Of a stretch of 64,000 bases of DNA, positions 18,407 to 27,735 are shown one piece after another. Both the position numbers and the translations under genes were made by a program. Below the pieces are notes generated by a model. The model was given only the letters and a program-made list of their open reading frames with translations, was not told the origin of the DNA and did not search any database. The stretch comes from Streptococcus oralis. Lineage in GTDB: Bacteria > Bacillota > Bacilli > Lactobacillales > Streptococcaceae. The stretch is taken from contig NZ_CP029257.1 of assembly GCF_024399415.1 (NCBI RefSeq), positions 1,511,501 to 1,575,500 of the forward strand. Reading direction: 5' to 3'. Every line of letters starts with the position of its first letter. Position 1 is the first letter of the stretch.

Positions 18407-18794
18407 GGGAGTCTCCTTTCAGTAAGGTCGAATGTTGCAAGTAGGTATTTGGATAGCGATCAAGCAAGTCTCGAGTCTTAACGATCAAGTCTTCCTTAGA
18501 AACCTGACCAAAGCGGTAGCGATCCAGCAAGAGCATGTAGTCCTTACGCTCAGCATCAGTCGCTTTCTTTTTGAAATAGCCCCAAATATGCTGAAAGGCA
18601 TTGCAAACCTGACCCCTGTGTTCTGGAATCTGGCAAGCACGGTCAATGAGGTTTTGAACATGGCTGACCTCCACCTGTTCATTCTTCAAGTATTGGCGAA
18701 TCCCATTGTAAATATTACTGGAATGGCTCAAAACGAGGTATTTGTTTCTAGCCCAGAGTTGCTGGCACTGGGATTTTTGATTAGTTTGTTCCAT
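18390..18794 (-). CDS. YbgA-like DUF1722 protein
   Basis: 134 residues with the DUF1722 pattern: LWARNKYLVLSHSSNIYNGI near the start, a central AFQHIWGYFKKKATDAERK and RYRFGQVSKEDLIVKTRDLL. In enterobacteria YbgA is encoded next to the photolyase gene phr. Here the partner is a pyrimidine-dimer-glycosylase-like gene, again a UV-damage context. The molecular function is unknown. The upstream region has three tandem 10-12-bp repeats. Confidence 0.75.
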   Translation of the reverse strand: MEQTNQKSQCQQLWARNKYLVLSHSSNIYNGIRQYLKNEQVEVSHVQNLIDRACQIPEHRGQVCNAFQHIWGYFKKKATDAERKDYMLLLDRYRFGQVSKEDLIVKTRDLLDRYPNTYLQHSTLLKGDSHETLA

Positions 18795-18853
18795 CTTTCT
18801 CCTTGCTTTTTATCAGTTTCCAGGAAATATGGAAACAAAGTTGTATCCTAAAA

Positions 18854-18885
18854 ATGAGCGAATTATCAGCGGAATATGAGCGAAT
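18854..18885. repeat. Three tandem 10-12-bp iterons upstream of the ybgA-like gene
   Basis: ATGAGCGAAT, TATCAGCGGAAT and ATGAGCGAAT follow one another without gaps, about 60 bp upstream of the ybgA-like start. A GTTTCCA..TGGAAAC inverted repeat lies between them and the gene (18816-18836). Direct repeats of this spacing (about one helical turn) can be operator sites, but no regulator can be named. Confidence 0.5.
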
Positions 18886-18940
18886 AAATAGTGTTTTTTG
18901 TAGTTCCTGATTTTTCTAATAAGCCTTGATTTAGAAATCA

Positions 18941-21900
18941 TCAAATACCTGAATAAGTCTCTACTAACAATTGAATCTTACGTAAAACTTCTTGCTTTTT
19001 CCGTTCTCGTGCTCCCTGTCTACGAGAAGTTGGTGGAATAATCGAATCCAAATCAGTCCCACTATTTTCAGCATAACCTCGTTGAATTGATTTGTCGATA
19101 AACAATTGATAGTCATCTACAAGTTTCTCAGCCTCAGCTAGGTCTTGAATCGCGATTTTCTTGCGCTCCTTGCCATATTCGTAGAAAGCATGGATAATCC
19201 CATCATGGTCTTTCAATTTTTGCAAATCGGTGTCATTGATAAATCCAATAACCAACTCTTCTTTGGCACGGATATCAATACTAGAACGAATCACACGACT
19301 AACTTCTGCTTTCATTACTTCTTTAGACTCAGAATTCTTCGATTTTTCAACAATCAATGCCAAGATATAGTCTAGGTTAATCTCATCAGTTTTTAGTAAT
19401 TCAATTTCAAATTCAACATCTGAAAGGTCAATCTCTAAATCTTTAGTCTTTTCATAGTTTTTAAGGTTCAAAAACTCATCTCGAATTTCCACATAGGCAC
19501 TTCTTAAATCCTGAAGATAACCTTCTGAAATAGGTTTGTCGATTTCTTGGAATTCATCATAATTTCGAAGAACATTATCAAGTTTCAACAACTCACCAAA
19601 TAACTTAACAAACTCTTTTTTCTCATGCTCTGTCTCAATTTCTTGCGGGTTCGGGAATCTTTCCAAAATTTCCTGACAGACTGTAGTATATCCTTTGACC
19701 TCAATACCTGTTACTTGGTCAACGAAACCATCCATGTATTCACTAAAACTTTTTTCTAAGATGATTTCAAGCTTATTTGTATCTCCAAAAGTCTTAATAG
19801 CTTCTTGCGTAGCCTTTTCTAAATCACGGAAACAAACGATATTGCCAAAAGGTTTAACCTCGTTAAAAATTCGATTAGTTCTAGAGAATGCCTGAATCAA
19901 TCCATGATAACGAAGATTTTTATCGACAAAGAGAGTATTCATCGTTGGAGCATCAAATCCCGTCAAGAACATTCCCACTACAATCAGTAAATCCACTTCC
20001 TTAGATTTAACTCGTTTTGAAAGGTCTCGATAATAATTTTGAAACTCTTTCCCATCAGTCGAAAAGTTTGTCTTGAACATTTGATTATAGTCATAGATTG
20101 CTTTAGAAAGAAACTCTTTAGATGAAAGAGACATGGCTGTATCTTGAGGGTCTAGCTCTTCATCTTGAATCTCTCCATAAGCTGACTGTTCTTCGTTAGG
20201 CGCAAAGCTAAAGATAGTAGCGACCTTCAAACGCTTAACTTCTGGTAGAGTTGCCTGTTGCTGCTGGAGTTCTTCATAGTATAGTTTTGCTGCTTCAATA
20301 CTTTGTACAGCCAACATAGCATTAAAACCTTGCATCTTTTTTTGTTTATGAGTGTAATATTTACTCCGATGCGTCTTGTCATTATAAACTCTCAACAGAT
20401 ACTCTGTAATGGTTGCTATCCGTTCTGGATGCAATAGGAGCTCCTTCTCCATTTTTTTGAGTTTCTTCTCATCAATCTCTTGACCAACTGCTTTTTCAGC
20501 TTCTCTATACTTGTTTATTTCAGGCTTGATATAGTTATAGTCGACTTTGAACTTCAACACTTTTTTATCTCGAATAGCATCTGTTATAACGTAGTTATGA
20601 AGTTGCTCTCCAAAAACCTCTTGTGTTGTTTCTCCTGTTAAGCTATTTTCTGGGAAAATCGGAGTACCTGTAAATCCAAATAAAGCATACTGTTTAAAAG
20701 CTTTTTTGATACGCTTTTGCGCCTTTCCAAACTGGGAGCGATGGCACTCGTCAAAAATCAAGACACATTTCTTACTGTAGATTTCATGATTTGGATTTGC
20801 TGTTATAAATTTATTTAACTTCTGAATAGTTGTGACAACGATTTTACCATCATTTTCTTCAATATTACGTTGGAGTTCTTTTGTATTGTTGCTACCATTG
20901 ACTGAATTAGGTTGAAATTTTTGATATTCCTTCATGGTTTGATAGTCCAGGTCTTTTCTATCCACCACAAAAATCACTTTGTCAATATAGTCCAACTCTG
21001 TTGCTAAACGAGCAGTTTTAAAACTAGTCAAAGTTTTCCCAGAACCAGTCGTATGCCAGATATAGCCACAAGCATTGATCGTACCGAAATTCTTCATTTC
21101 ATTTGTGGAATGAATCTTTCGTAAAATACTCTCTGTTGCAGCTATCTGATAAGGGCGCATGATGAGTAAGGTATTATCAGCATCAAAGACACAATACTTG
21201 GTCAAGACTTCCAAGAGGACTCGCTTACTCAAGAAAGTGACAGTAAAGTCTTCTAAATCGTGAATGGTTTTATTTTTACGGTCTGCCCATTCACAGGTGA
21301 ACTCATAATGATTTTTATTTTGAGCTGTCGTATTTGCAAAGTAGCGCGTATAAGTCCCATTAGAAATAACAAAAATCTGAATGTACTTGTATAAGGAATT
21401 TTCACTATTGAAGCTTTCCTTACTATATCTATGGATTTGTTCAAAAGCCTCTTTAAGACTAACACCACGTCTTTTCAATTCAATCTGAACTAACGGAAGA
21501 CCATTCACTAAAATCGTGACATCATAACGGTTGGTATGGCTACCCACTTGGGTCACTTGGTTGATGACCTGCATACTATTGTTGTGAATATTTTTCTTAT
21601 CAATGATAAAAATATTCTTAATTCGTCCATCGTCAAAGACAAAGTCATAAATATAATTTTCTTGAATTTTTCGAGTTTTTTCAATTAATCCTTCATTGGG
21701 GCAGTCTAAATACTCTACTACAAAGCGATCCCACTCATCATTAGTAAACGTTATCTTATTGAGTTTTTCTATTTGCACCTTAGCATTTGCTAAGAGCTCT
21801 TCAGGTGTATGAATATTTAAGCGTTCATAGTTGAGATGATTCACCAAATCAGAAATCAACTGATTTTCTAAATCAGCCTCTGACTGATATTCTCTATCCG

Positions 21901-21985
21901 TGCGATACTCTGGTTGATACTCAGCCAAGAGAATCCCTTCATTGGTTTCCGCAATAACTTCATGTATTTTTGAATAATCAACCAT
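18941..21985 (-). CDS. hsdR: Type I restriction enzyme, R subunit
   Basis: Motor and nuclease subunit that translocates and cleaves unmodified DNA with HsdM and HsdS. About 1014 residues. An N-terminal nuclease domain has the PD-ExK-like NRYDVTILVNGLPLVQIELK; SF2 helicase motifs follow (HTTGSGKTLTSF, IFDECHRSQFG, FGFTGTPIF, GLIQAFSRTNRI), then a helical C-terminal domain. The ATG at 21985 has GAGG nine bases upstream and lies within the 3' end of the preceding gene, so they are translationally coupled. The frame looks intact. It is the last gene of the hsd operon. Confidence 0.95.
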   Translation of the reverse strand: MVDYSKIHEVIAETNEGILLAEYQPEYRTDREYQSEADLENQLISDLVNHLNYERLNIHTPEELLANAKVQIEKLNKITFTNDEWDRFVVEYLDCPNEGLIEKTRKIQENYIYDFVFDDGRIKNIFIIDKKNIHNNSMQVINQVTQVGSHTNRYDVTILVNGLPLVQIELKRRGVSLKEAFEQIHRYSKESFNSENSLYKYIQIFVISNGTYTRYFANTTAQNKNHYEFTCEWADRKNKTIHDLEDFTVTFLSKRVLLEVLTKYCVFDADNTLLIMRPYQIAATESILRKIHSTNEMKNFGTINACGYIWHTTGSGKTLTSFKTARLATELDYIDKVIFVVDRKDLDYQTMKEYQKFQPNSVNGSNNTKELQRNIEENDGKIVVTTIQKLNKFITANPNHEIYSKKCVLIFDECHRSQFGKAQKRIKKAFKQYALFGFTGTPIFPENSLTGETTQEVFGEQLHNYVITDAIRDKKVLKFKVDYNYIKPEINKYREAEKAVGQEIDEKKLKKMEKELLLHPERIATITEYLLRVYNDKTHRSKYYTHKQKKMQGFNAMLAVQSIEAAKLYYEELQQQQATLPEVKRLKVATIFSFAPNEEQSAYGEIQDEELDPQDTAMSLSSKEFLSKAIYDYNQMFKTNFSTDGKEFQNYYRDLSKRVKSKEVDLLIVVGMFLTGFDAPTMNTLFVDKNLRYHGLIQAFSRTNRIFNEVKPFGNIVCFRDLEKATQEAIKTFGDTNKLEIILEKSFSEYMDGFVDQVTGIEVKGYTTVCQEILERFPNPQEIETEHEKKEFVKLFGELLKLDNVLRNYDEFQEIDKPISEGYLQDLRSAYVEIRDEFLNLKNYEKTKDLEIDLSDVEFEIELLKTDEINLDYILALIVEKSKNSESKEVMKAEVSRVIRSSIDIRAKEELVIGFINDTDLQKLKDHDGIIHAFYEYGKERKKIAIQDLAEAEKLVDDYQLFIDKSIQRGYAENSGTDLDSIIPPTSRRQGARERKKQEVLRKIQLLVETYSGI

Positions 21986-23216
21986 TTTCATTTTCCTCTT
22001 TTGGGTTAAATTTATATTTTTTCTCAAAACTATTGAATAAATCTATTAAGGTATTTTTTTCTCTTTCTAGCAATTCTCTATACTCCAAGTCCGATTGACG
22101 ATTATGAGTGAATAAATCAAACCTTTGAGCATATGGTTCTAAATTTTCTTTGGTAATCTCCTCACCTGCCACCTCTAATCCTAATAAAACATCTTCCCAT
22201 CTACTATAGCCTAAAAATGTGGCTGTTTTCTCTGACAGATTTCTAAACAAAGCATAATGAAATTTTTCTACTTGTCCACTGTCTACAGCTTTACGTAGCA
22301 CTTCTCTCACCTTTAGGTGGTATCCGAAGGGAGAATCTTTCTCAACGTCAGTTAAAATATATCTGACTTTGTCCTCCTTATCAACTTCTTTTTTCATAAC
22401 ATAAAAGGACTTTTTTTTATTTGGTATTTTTCTGTCAAACCGTATTTCATTGTACAAAACATTATAAAAAAGTGGTTGGTGAGAAGAAATAATAAACTTT
22501 AAATCAGTGTGTTTAGATTTAGCAATAATTTCCTTTAAAAAAATAGCGGAATCAATAGTATTGTTATCATCTAACGAAGAAATTGGATCGTCAATATAAA
22601 TATACTTAAAGTCCTGAAAATCAGAGTCAATATCTGGATCGCTTAACTCCTCAATAATAAGTTCCAAAAGAGTTAGGAATATAGACCAAACAAATATCCT
22701 CTCCTCACCTCTAGAAATTTTGACTGAATCACCATCTAAAGTAAAGCGAATTCCCTTAAAATCACTTATCAATCTTGGAACACGCTGGTCTCCAATAATA
22801 TCAAAAATTGGGAATCCCGAACTATCATTAGCCTGTCTCTCAATATCTTCAAAATTTGGAACTATGAGGTTATGGACATACTTCTGAAAGTTGATAATGA
22901 CTTGTTCAAATTGTTGCTGTTCTTCTAAAAACTTACCAAAAAAAGTACGCTTATCATATTTGAGGTAACGATCTTCATCATTTTCTAAATCATTTTCCCA
23001 AGTAAAAAGATCTTCTGTAAAAGCGTTAAAATAAAGTATTTTCTTTACTTTTGACTCTCCATCATTTTCCGAGATATTTAATTTATCCTTTAAAATTGTA
23101 GATAGCCTCGTTTTCCCTGTAGCATTAAAAGCATAAATTAAATGTACCTTCTTATTACTTGAGATTAGTTCGTCTGCAATATCTTCCAATGTATTAAATA
23201 CTTTATCATCCGCCAT
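21978..23216 (-). CDS. PrrC-like anticodon nuclease candidate (AAA_13-type ATPase)
   Basis: 412 residues, close to the 396 of E. coli PrrC. Nucleotide-binding motifs are AFNATGKT (29-36; the first Gly of Walker A is Ala), an ABC-signature-like ISRGEER (167-173), Walker B plus D-loop IYIDDPISSLD (206-216) and an H-loop FIISSHQ (241-247). In the C-terminal part Arg325 and Glu329 (RNLSE) and His371 (FTHNR) fit the R-x3-E...H triad known from PrrC/RloC anticodon nucleases (R320, E324, H356 in PrrC). The gene lies between hsdS and hsdR exactly as in the prr locus. Nuclease activity is inferred; alternatively it is an inactive RecF-like ATPase. Confidence 0.6.
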   Translation of the reverse strand: MADDKVFNTLEDIADELISSNKKVHLIYAFNATGKTRLSTILKDKLNISENDGESKVKKILYFNAFTEDLFTWENDLENDEDRYLKYDKRTFFGKFLEEQQQFEQVIINFQKYVHNLIVPNFEDIERQANDSSGFPIFDIIGDQRVPRLISDFKGIRFTLDGDSVKISRGEERIFVWSIFLTLLELIIEELSDPDIDSDFQDFKYIYIDDPISSLDDNNTIDSAIFLKEIIAKSKHTDLKFIISSHQPLFYNVLYNEIRFDRKIPNKKKSFYVMKKEVDKEDKVRYILTDVEKDSPFGYHLKVREVLRKAVDSGQVEKFHYALFRNLSEKTATFLGYSRWEDVLLGLEVAGEEITKENLEPYAQRFDLFTHNRQSDLEYRELLEREKNTLIDLFNSFEKKYKFNPKEENENG

Positions 23217-23229
23217 AATTCACTTTTCC

Positions 23230-23748
23230 TTATTCATTAAAATTGAGTAATTGATTTCTCCAGTATTCATACTGCTTCTGTCTTAGTTCGATTTCTTTTG
23301 GAAGTCCCTCAGAAAGAGAGTTGGTTAGGGTGTTAAAATTGTCAAGAACAGAAACGATTCTTTTTTGTTCAGTAAGAGATGGTAAGTAGAACGTTACTTT
23401 ATCAATAGCATCTTTAGATAATCTAGGAATACTAGCCTTTCGAACCTGTGATTTGAGTCTATCTTGCTTACTTAATAAGACATAGTACATAAATTTGTCA
23501 GCAATATTATCTAATGTCTCTAATGTGTAGACATCATCTGCTGCCCAAAAATCCCTATCGCTATATCCAATTTCACCAGCTGCTCCTGCACATATAACAA
23601 AGTTGGTTTCTTTTCCCCTATTTGAATGTGTAAAATATCCCAAGGGTGTCAAACTGTTCTGATAAACTGGAAAACTTCCTGAAGTAGTTAGCTGATTTCT
23701 AACAAGACGTTTCCCACGTTGTAAATTGACAACTTGTCCCACTTCCAC
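23230..23748 (-). CDS. Extra hsdS module: one target-recognition domain plus conserved repeat
   Basis: 172 residues from a GTG at 23748: one TRD (VGQVVNLQRGKRLVRN, FVICAGAAGEIGYSDRDFW) and the conserved spacer LPKEIELRQKQYEYW, nearly the same as the spacer of the full hsdS just upstream. No ribosome site precedes the GTG. The frame is open back to 23817 and reads EEWDNSAIIKLLQWVFGP, which looks like coding sequence, so the real 5' end lies in the hsdS repeat tract. With two TAGAG units fewer it would be fused in frame to hsdS. It may be silent in the present state. Confidence 0.7.
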   Translation of the reverse strand: MEVGQVVNLQRGKRLVRNQLTTSGSFPVYQNSLTPLGYFTHSNRGKETNFVICAGAAGEIGYSDRDFWAADDVYTLETLDNIADKFMYYVLLSKQDRLKSQVRKASIPRLSKDAIDKVTFYLPSLTEQKRIVSVLDNFNTLTNSLSEGLPKEIELRQKQYEYWRNQLLNFNE

Positions 23749-23805
23749 TCGAATTGGCCCAAATACCCACTGTAAAAGCTTGATAATAGCAGAGTTGTCC
23801 CACTC

Positions 23806-23825
23806 CTCTACTCTACTCTACTCTA
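23806..23825 (-). repeat. Pentanucleotide repeat (TAGAG)4 at the hsdS 3' end
   Basis: On the minus strand four TAGAG units follow GAGAG and precede GAGTGG. They encode the last codons SRVE and the stop TAG of hsdS. By reading the frames, three or more units always give the TAG, while two units give ESRVEEWDNSA and join hsdS to the downstream TRD module without a stop. A five-base unit is a classical slippage substrate. Confidence 0.85.
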
Positions 23826-25018
23826 CTCTCAGTGTACTCGCCTTCGGCGACGAATGTCAAGAGTTTTTCTCTAAAATATTCATACTGTTTTTGACGTAGT
23901 TCAATCTCCCTGGGCAGTCCAATATTTAAATCGTTACATACCGTATCAAAGTTGTCTAGAACTTGAACAATACGAGATTGAATTTCGAGGGAGGGAACTG
24001 GGATTTTGAATTTTTCAGTATCATTACTAGAAATTTGTGGCATCTGCATATTATTAGCGATGTTTTGAAAATATTCTTTATTATGAACTAAGTAATGATA
24101 AATATATCTTAAGTTGATATTTTCATTGTCTGAACTGTATGACCAAAATTCATTTTTAAAACTAAATGGTTCTGTGCAGTATTCAAAATCAATAATTCCA
24201 CGAGATTTTACAACAATTGCCTCTTCTGTATGAATATCTTTATCGGGAATATCTCCATAGTTCACATCAGCGTAAGTCTTTCCTCCTGCAAAGATACGGA
24301 TTGGCGCACCTTCTTTGTGAAGTAATTTCATCTGACTAGCTGTAATTTTAGTTCCTTTTCCTTTTTTAAGGCATTCGTTCAACGTCTTCCACTCAACCTG
24401 ATAAACCTCATCCTCAAAAGATAACAATTTATCTCGATAAAAAGAATATTGCTTTTTACGTGAGGTCAATTCTGAGGTCAATTCTGTAACATACTCAGTG
24501 AATTTGTCAAGTATTTGCACGATTTTTTCTTGAATTTTTAAAGGAGGAATGGGGATTTTAAAACTCCTCATTTTTGATAAAGAAACTATTGGAAAGCTCC
24601 CCTCATTTATCCCTTTCTTCATGTCACTACTTAGAATTTGTAAGTAGTAAAACAAAAACTTAATATCTAAATCTTTCTCATATTTCTGTTTTATCATAAC
24701 AGCAGTTATCTGTTGATTACATAAAAAAGGAACTGTAATTAACGCAACTTCTCCTATAGTAGCAGTGGTAGAAACAATTAAAGAGTTAGCAGTAAAAACT
24801 TTACCACCTTTAATTGCATTTCTAGAGACATGCTGTAGCGAATTAGATAATACTCGTCCGTTTTTACGTATATCTTCTAATCTAAACCATGGTATAGTTC
24901 CATTTTCCCAAAATTCTTTATTAGTTTTCGATGGTGTATATCCATTTTTTAATTCACACACTTCCCCCAACTCTTTCCATTCAACAGGACAGTTTTGGAT
25001 TTCTTCTAGGATGTTCAT
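23813..25018 (-). CDS. hsdS: Type I restriction enzyme, specificity subunit
   Basis: Sets the DNA target of the HsdMS methylase and HsdRMS nuclease. About 401 residues: TRD1 (VEWKELGEVCELKNG, PWFRLEDIRKNG, about 12-165), spacer with SRKKQYSFYRDKLLSF (about 185-200), TRD2 (VEWKTLNECLKKGKG, about 208-360), and the second spacer LPREIELRQKQYEYF. The final codons lie in the TAGAG repeat. The ATG at 25018 shares one base with the stop of the RhuM-like gene. Lower GC than the flanking core genes suggests transfer. Confidence 0.93.
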   Translation of the reverse strand: MNILEEIQNCPVEWKELGEVCELKNGYTPSKTNKEFWENGTIPWFRLEDIRKNGRVLSNSLQHVSRNAIKGGKVFTANSLIVSTTATIGEVALITVPFLCNQQITAVMIKQKYEKDLDIKFLFYYLQILSSDMKKGINEGSFPIVSLSKMRSFKIPIPPLKIQEKIVQILDKFTEYVTELTSELTSRKKQYSFYRDKLLSFEDEVYQVEWKTLNECLKKGKGTKITASQMKLLHKEGAPIRIFAGGKTYADVNYGDIPDKDIHTEEAIVVKSRGIIDFEYCTEPFSFKNEFWSYSSDNENINLRYIYHYLVHNKEYFQNIANNMQMPQISSNDTEKFKIPVPSLEIQSRIVQVLDNFDTVCNDLNIGLPREIELRQKQYEYFREKLLTFVAEGEYTESRVE

Positions 25019-26022
25019 CACTTACCTCCTTCCTTGGCTAGATTTTCAATGCTTTTAATTTCTTTGAGGTAATCTTTTTCAACTTGACTAAGGGTCTTGG
25101 CTTGGTAGCTCTTATACTCCTTATCTACCTTCTGCTTCATCTGTTCACGAGAGATCGAACCACTGTTATCCAGTAAGTCTTCTCCAGTAGCTAGAAGGAT
25201 ACGATCTACATGTGTCACCCAGTCCGCCATAGTCATGACTTCTTCACGCTCTGCCTGTCTTTCAGCAAAGTCTAGATATCCTGATACAAGCTGATTGAGC
25301 CCACGGAGTTCCTTCTCTGTCAGATAGTTCTTGGCAACTTTTGCTTCGGATAAGGTAGGAAGGTCTCCCTTAAAAGTGGTCAAGCCCATAAATTCCTTTT
25401 CACTATCGACACGGTTATAGATAAGTTCACTCGCAGTATTGTGGTGAATAGCATAATGCATCTTGTTTTGCACCGTCGCAAAGAATTTCTTTGCCTCTGG
25501 TGAATTTGCATTGTAGTCACTTGATGTCGCAAAAAGATCCAAGACCTGACGGTAAAAGACTTTTTCACTCGAGCGAATGTCTCGGATTCTTTCCAGGAGT
25601 TCTTTAAAGTAAGAACCTCCACCCAAGTTTTTCAAGCGCTCATCATCCATAGCAAAGCCCTTAATCAGATACTCTTTCAAGACTGTCGAAGCATAGTGTC
25701 TGAACTGGATTCCACGAGGGGAGCGCACACGATAGCCAATCGCTAAAATCATATCGAGATTATAGTAGGCGACTTTTTTTGACTGAGTTTTACCAGCTAT
25801 TGCACCGTGACGAGTGGTTGTCAACTGATAGTTGACAACCACTGTTTCATCCAACTCACCATCTTCAAATATCGCCTTGATATGTTTACTAATGTTTTGC
25901 TTGGAAGTTTGAAAGAGTTCAGCTAGTTCTTGTTGAGTCAGCCAGACCGTTCCATTATCCAAGTGAAGTTCAATAGCGGACTCACCGTCATCAGTTCTAT
26001 AGAGAATCACATCATTAGCCAT
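25018..26022 (-). CDS. RhuM family protein
   Basis: 334 residues of the RhuM family (named after a Salmonella pathogenicity-island gene). The N-terminal half has [20 protein letters not shown], then [10 protein letters not shown] and [34 protein letters not shown], resembling KilA-N/BRO-type DNA-binding regions of phage proteins. The C-terminal part is helical and charged. It overlaps hsdM by 8 bp and touches hsdS, so it is embedded in the RM operon and co-translated with it. RhuM-like genes often sit in type I RM operons; their role there is not known to me. Confidence 0.85.
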   Translation of the reverse strand: MANDVILYRTDDGESAIELHLDNGTVWLTQQELAELFQTSKQNISKHIKAIFEDGELDETVVVNYQLTTTRHGAIAGKTQSKKVAYYNLDMILAIGYRVRSPRGIQFRHYASTVLKEYLIKGFAMDDERLKNLGGGSYFKELLERIRDIRSSEKVFYRQVLDLFATSSDYNANSPEAKKFFATVQNKMHYAIHHNTASELIYNRVDSEKEFMGLTTFKGDLPTLSEAKVAKNYLTEKELRGLNQLVSGYLDFAERQAEREEVMTMADWVTHVDRILLATGEDLLDNSGSISREQMKQKVDKEYKSYQAKTLSQVEKDYLKEIKSIENLAKEGGK

Positions 26023-27583
26023 GGCTCAATTCCTCTACAATCTTATCTATCTCTGCACGCAAGTGGTCAATGTTGGCAACAGTCTCAGCGATTTCTTTAT
26101 TGAGCACATCTATATCAATCTTCTCACGTGTGTCTTCTTGTTCGACATAAGTTGACACAGATAGATTGTAATCCTGCTCTGAACCAATCACATCATTATC
26201 AACAAGAGCTGCTTTATAGTCTACACTTTGATAATTAGCGAACAATTCAACAATATGCTCAATATTGCTATCTGTTAAAACATTGTTATTTGTCTCTTTT
26301 TTGAACTCTTTACTCGCATCAATAAAGAGTGTTTTATTTTCAAGTTTATTCTTCGCCAGAACTAAAATCGTAGTTGCGATAGAAGTGCCAAAGAAGAGAT
26401 TATCTGGAAGGGCAATGACTGCTTCAACAAAGTTGTTATCTACCAGATACTGACGAATGGTCTTTTCAGCACCACCACGATAGAAAATACCTGGAAAACA
26501 AACAATAGCTGCTCGACCTTTATTGGACAAATGATTGAGACTATGCATAATAAAGGCAAAGTCAGCTTTTGACTTGGGTGCTAACTTACCAGCTGGCGCA
26601 AAACGGTCATCGTTTATCAGAGTTGGATCTCCATCTCCCACCCATTTAACAGAATACGGAGGGTTAGAAACGATAGCATCAAATGGCTTTTCTTCCAGAT
26701 GCTGAGGATTTAAGAGGGTATCTCCTCGCTTAATATCAAAGTTATTGTAGTTGATATTGTGCAAGAACATATTCATACGAGCCAAGTTATAGTTGGTCAT
26801 ATTGATTTCCTGACCAAAGAAACCATCCTCTAGGATATGATCTTCGTATTGTTTTTTCATTTGAAGAAGGAGAGAGCCTGAACCACATGTCGGGTCATAG
26901 ACCTTGTTAATCTTATCTTTTCCAACCATCACTAGCCGAGCCAATAGTTTAGAGACTGTCTGAGGTGTAAAAAATTCACCACCACTTTTCCCTGCATTAC
27001 TGGCATAGTTGGAAATCAAGAACTCATAGGCATCTCCAAAGGCATCAATGTCATTTTCCTCAAAGTTTCCAAAGTTAATGCTATTGATACCATTAAGAAT
27101 GTCAGAAAGGCGTTTATTTTTTTCTGGAACAGTTCCACCAAGGATGTTGCTTCGGGTATCCAAGTTATCAAACAAACCTTTGATATCATCTTCTGATTTG
27201 AAGCCAATCGCTGACTTCTCAATATCTTGGAAAATATTGGCCAATTCTTCGTTTAGATTTTCATTTTGCGAGGCGTTCTTGACGACATTTTCAAATAATT
27301 GACTTGGAAGGATAAAGAAACCCTTATCCTCAACTGTCCCTGGTTTGAAATCTTGCTCAGCTTCTTGATCACTTAAGTCAGCATAACGGAATTCTAAATC
27401 CCCAGCCTCATGCTCAGCACGGTCAAAATAGTCTGCCATATGCTCTGAAATAAAACGATAGAACAGAATTCCTAGGATATATTGCTTAAAATCCCAACCA
27501 TCTACAGCTCCACGCACATCGTCTGCAATCGCCCAAATTTTACGATGCAGCTCCTTGCGTTCTGCATTTTCTTTACTTGCCAT
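26015..27583 (-). CDS. hsdM: Type I restriction enzyme, methylase subunit
   Basis: N6-adenine methyltransferase subunit. The 522 residues carry the N-terminal helical domain ([18 protein letters not shown]), the SAM-binding motif [15 protein letters not shown], the catalytic NPPY in [13 protein letters not shown], and a C-terminal coiled segment that contacts HsdS. The frame appears intact. It is the first gene of the operon, behind the abiH terminator. Confidence 0.96.
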   Translation of the reverse strand: MASKENAERKELHRKIWAIADDVRGAVDGWDFKQYILGILFYRFISEHMADYFDRAEHEAGDLEFRYADLSDQEAEQDFKPGTVEDKGFFILPSQLFENVVKNASQNENLNEELANIFQDIEKSAIGFKSEDDIKGLFDNLDTRSNILGGTVPEKNKRLSDILNGINSINFGNFEENDIDAFGDAYEFLISNYASNAGKSGGEFFTPQTVSKLLARLVMVGKDKINKVYDPTCGSGSLLLQMKKQYEDHILEDGFFGQEINMTNYNLARMNMFLHNINYNNFDIKRGDTLLNPQHLEEKPFDAIVSNPPYSVKWVGDGDPTLINDDRFAPAGKLAPKSKADFAFIMHSLNHLSNKGRAAIVCFPGIFYRGGAEKTIRQYLVDNNFVEAVIALPDNLFFGTSIATTILVLAKNKLENKTLFIDASKEFKKETNNNVLTDSNIEHIVELFANYQSVDYKAALVDNDVIGSEQDYNLSVSTYVEQEDTREKIDIDVLNKEIAETVANIDHLRAEIDKIVEELSHG

Positions 27584-27632
27584 TTTTACTTTCCTTAATT
27601 AATGTATTATCTTTTCTATTTTATCATATTTC

Positions 27633-27666
27633 AAGAAAAACCACTCGACCTGACTAGAGCGAGTGG
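27633..27666 (-). terminator. Terminator after abiH
   Basis: CCACTCG and CGAGTGG form a 7-bp stem. The + strand AAGAAAAA at 27633-27640 gives a T run in the minus-strand transcript. It separates abiH from the hsd operon. Confidence 0.8.
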
Positions 27667-27735
27667 GGTATAAACTATTTTTAAAATATGATTTTATAAT
27701 TGTACTCTATGATTTCAATTATTTTTTTGATTTTA

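Noticed and set aside
18854..18910. Small + strand ORF MSELSAEYERINSVF..
   Set aside because: Only 18 codons, no ribosome site, and the codons are made up of the tandem repeat itself.
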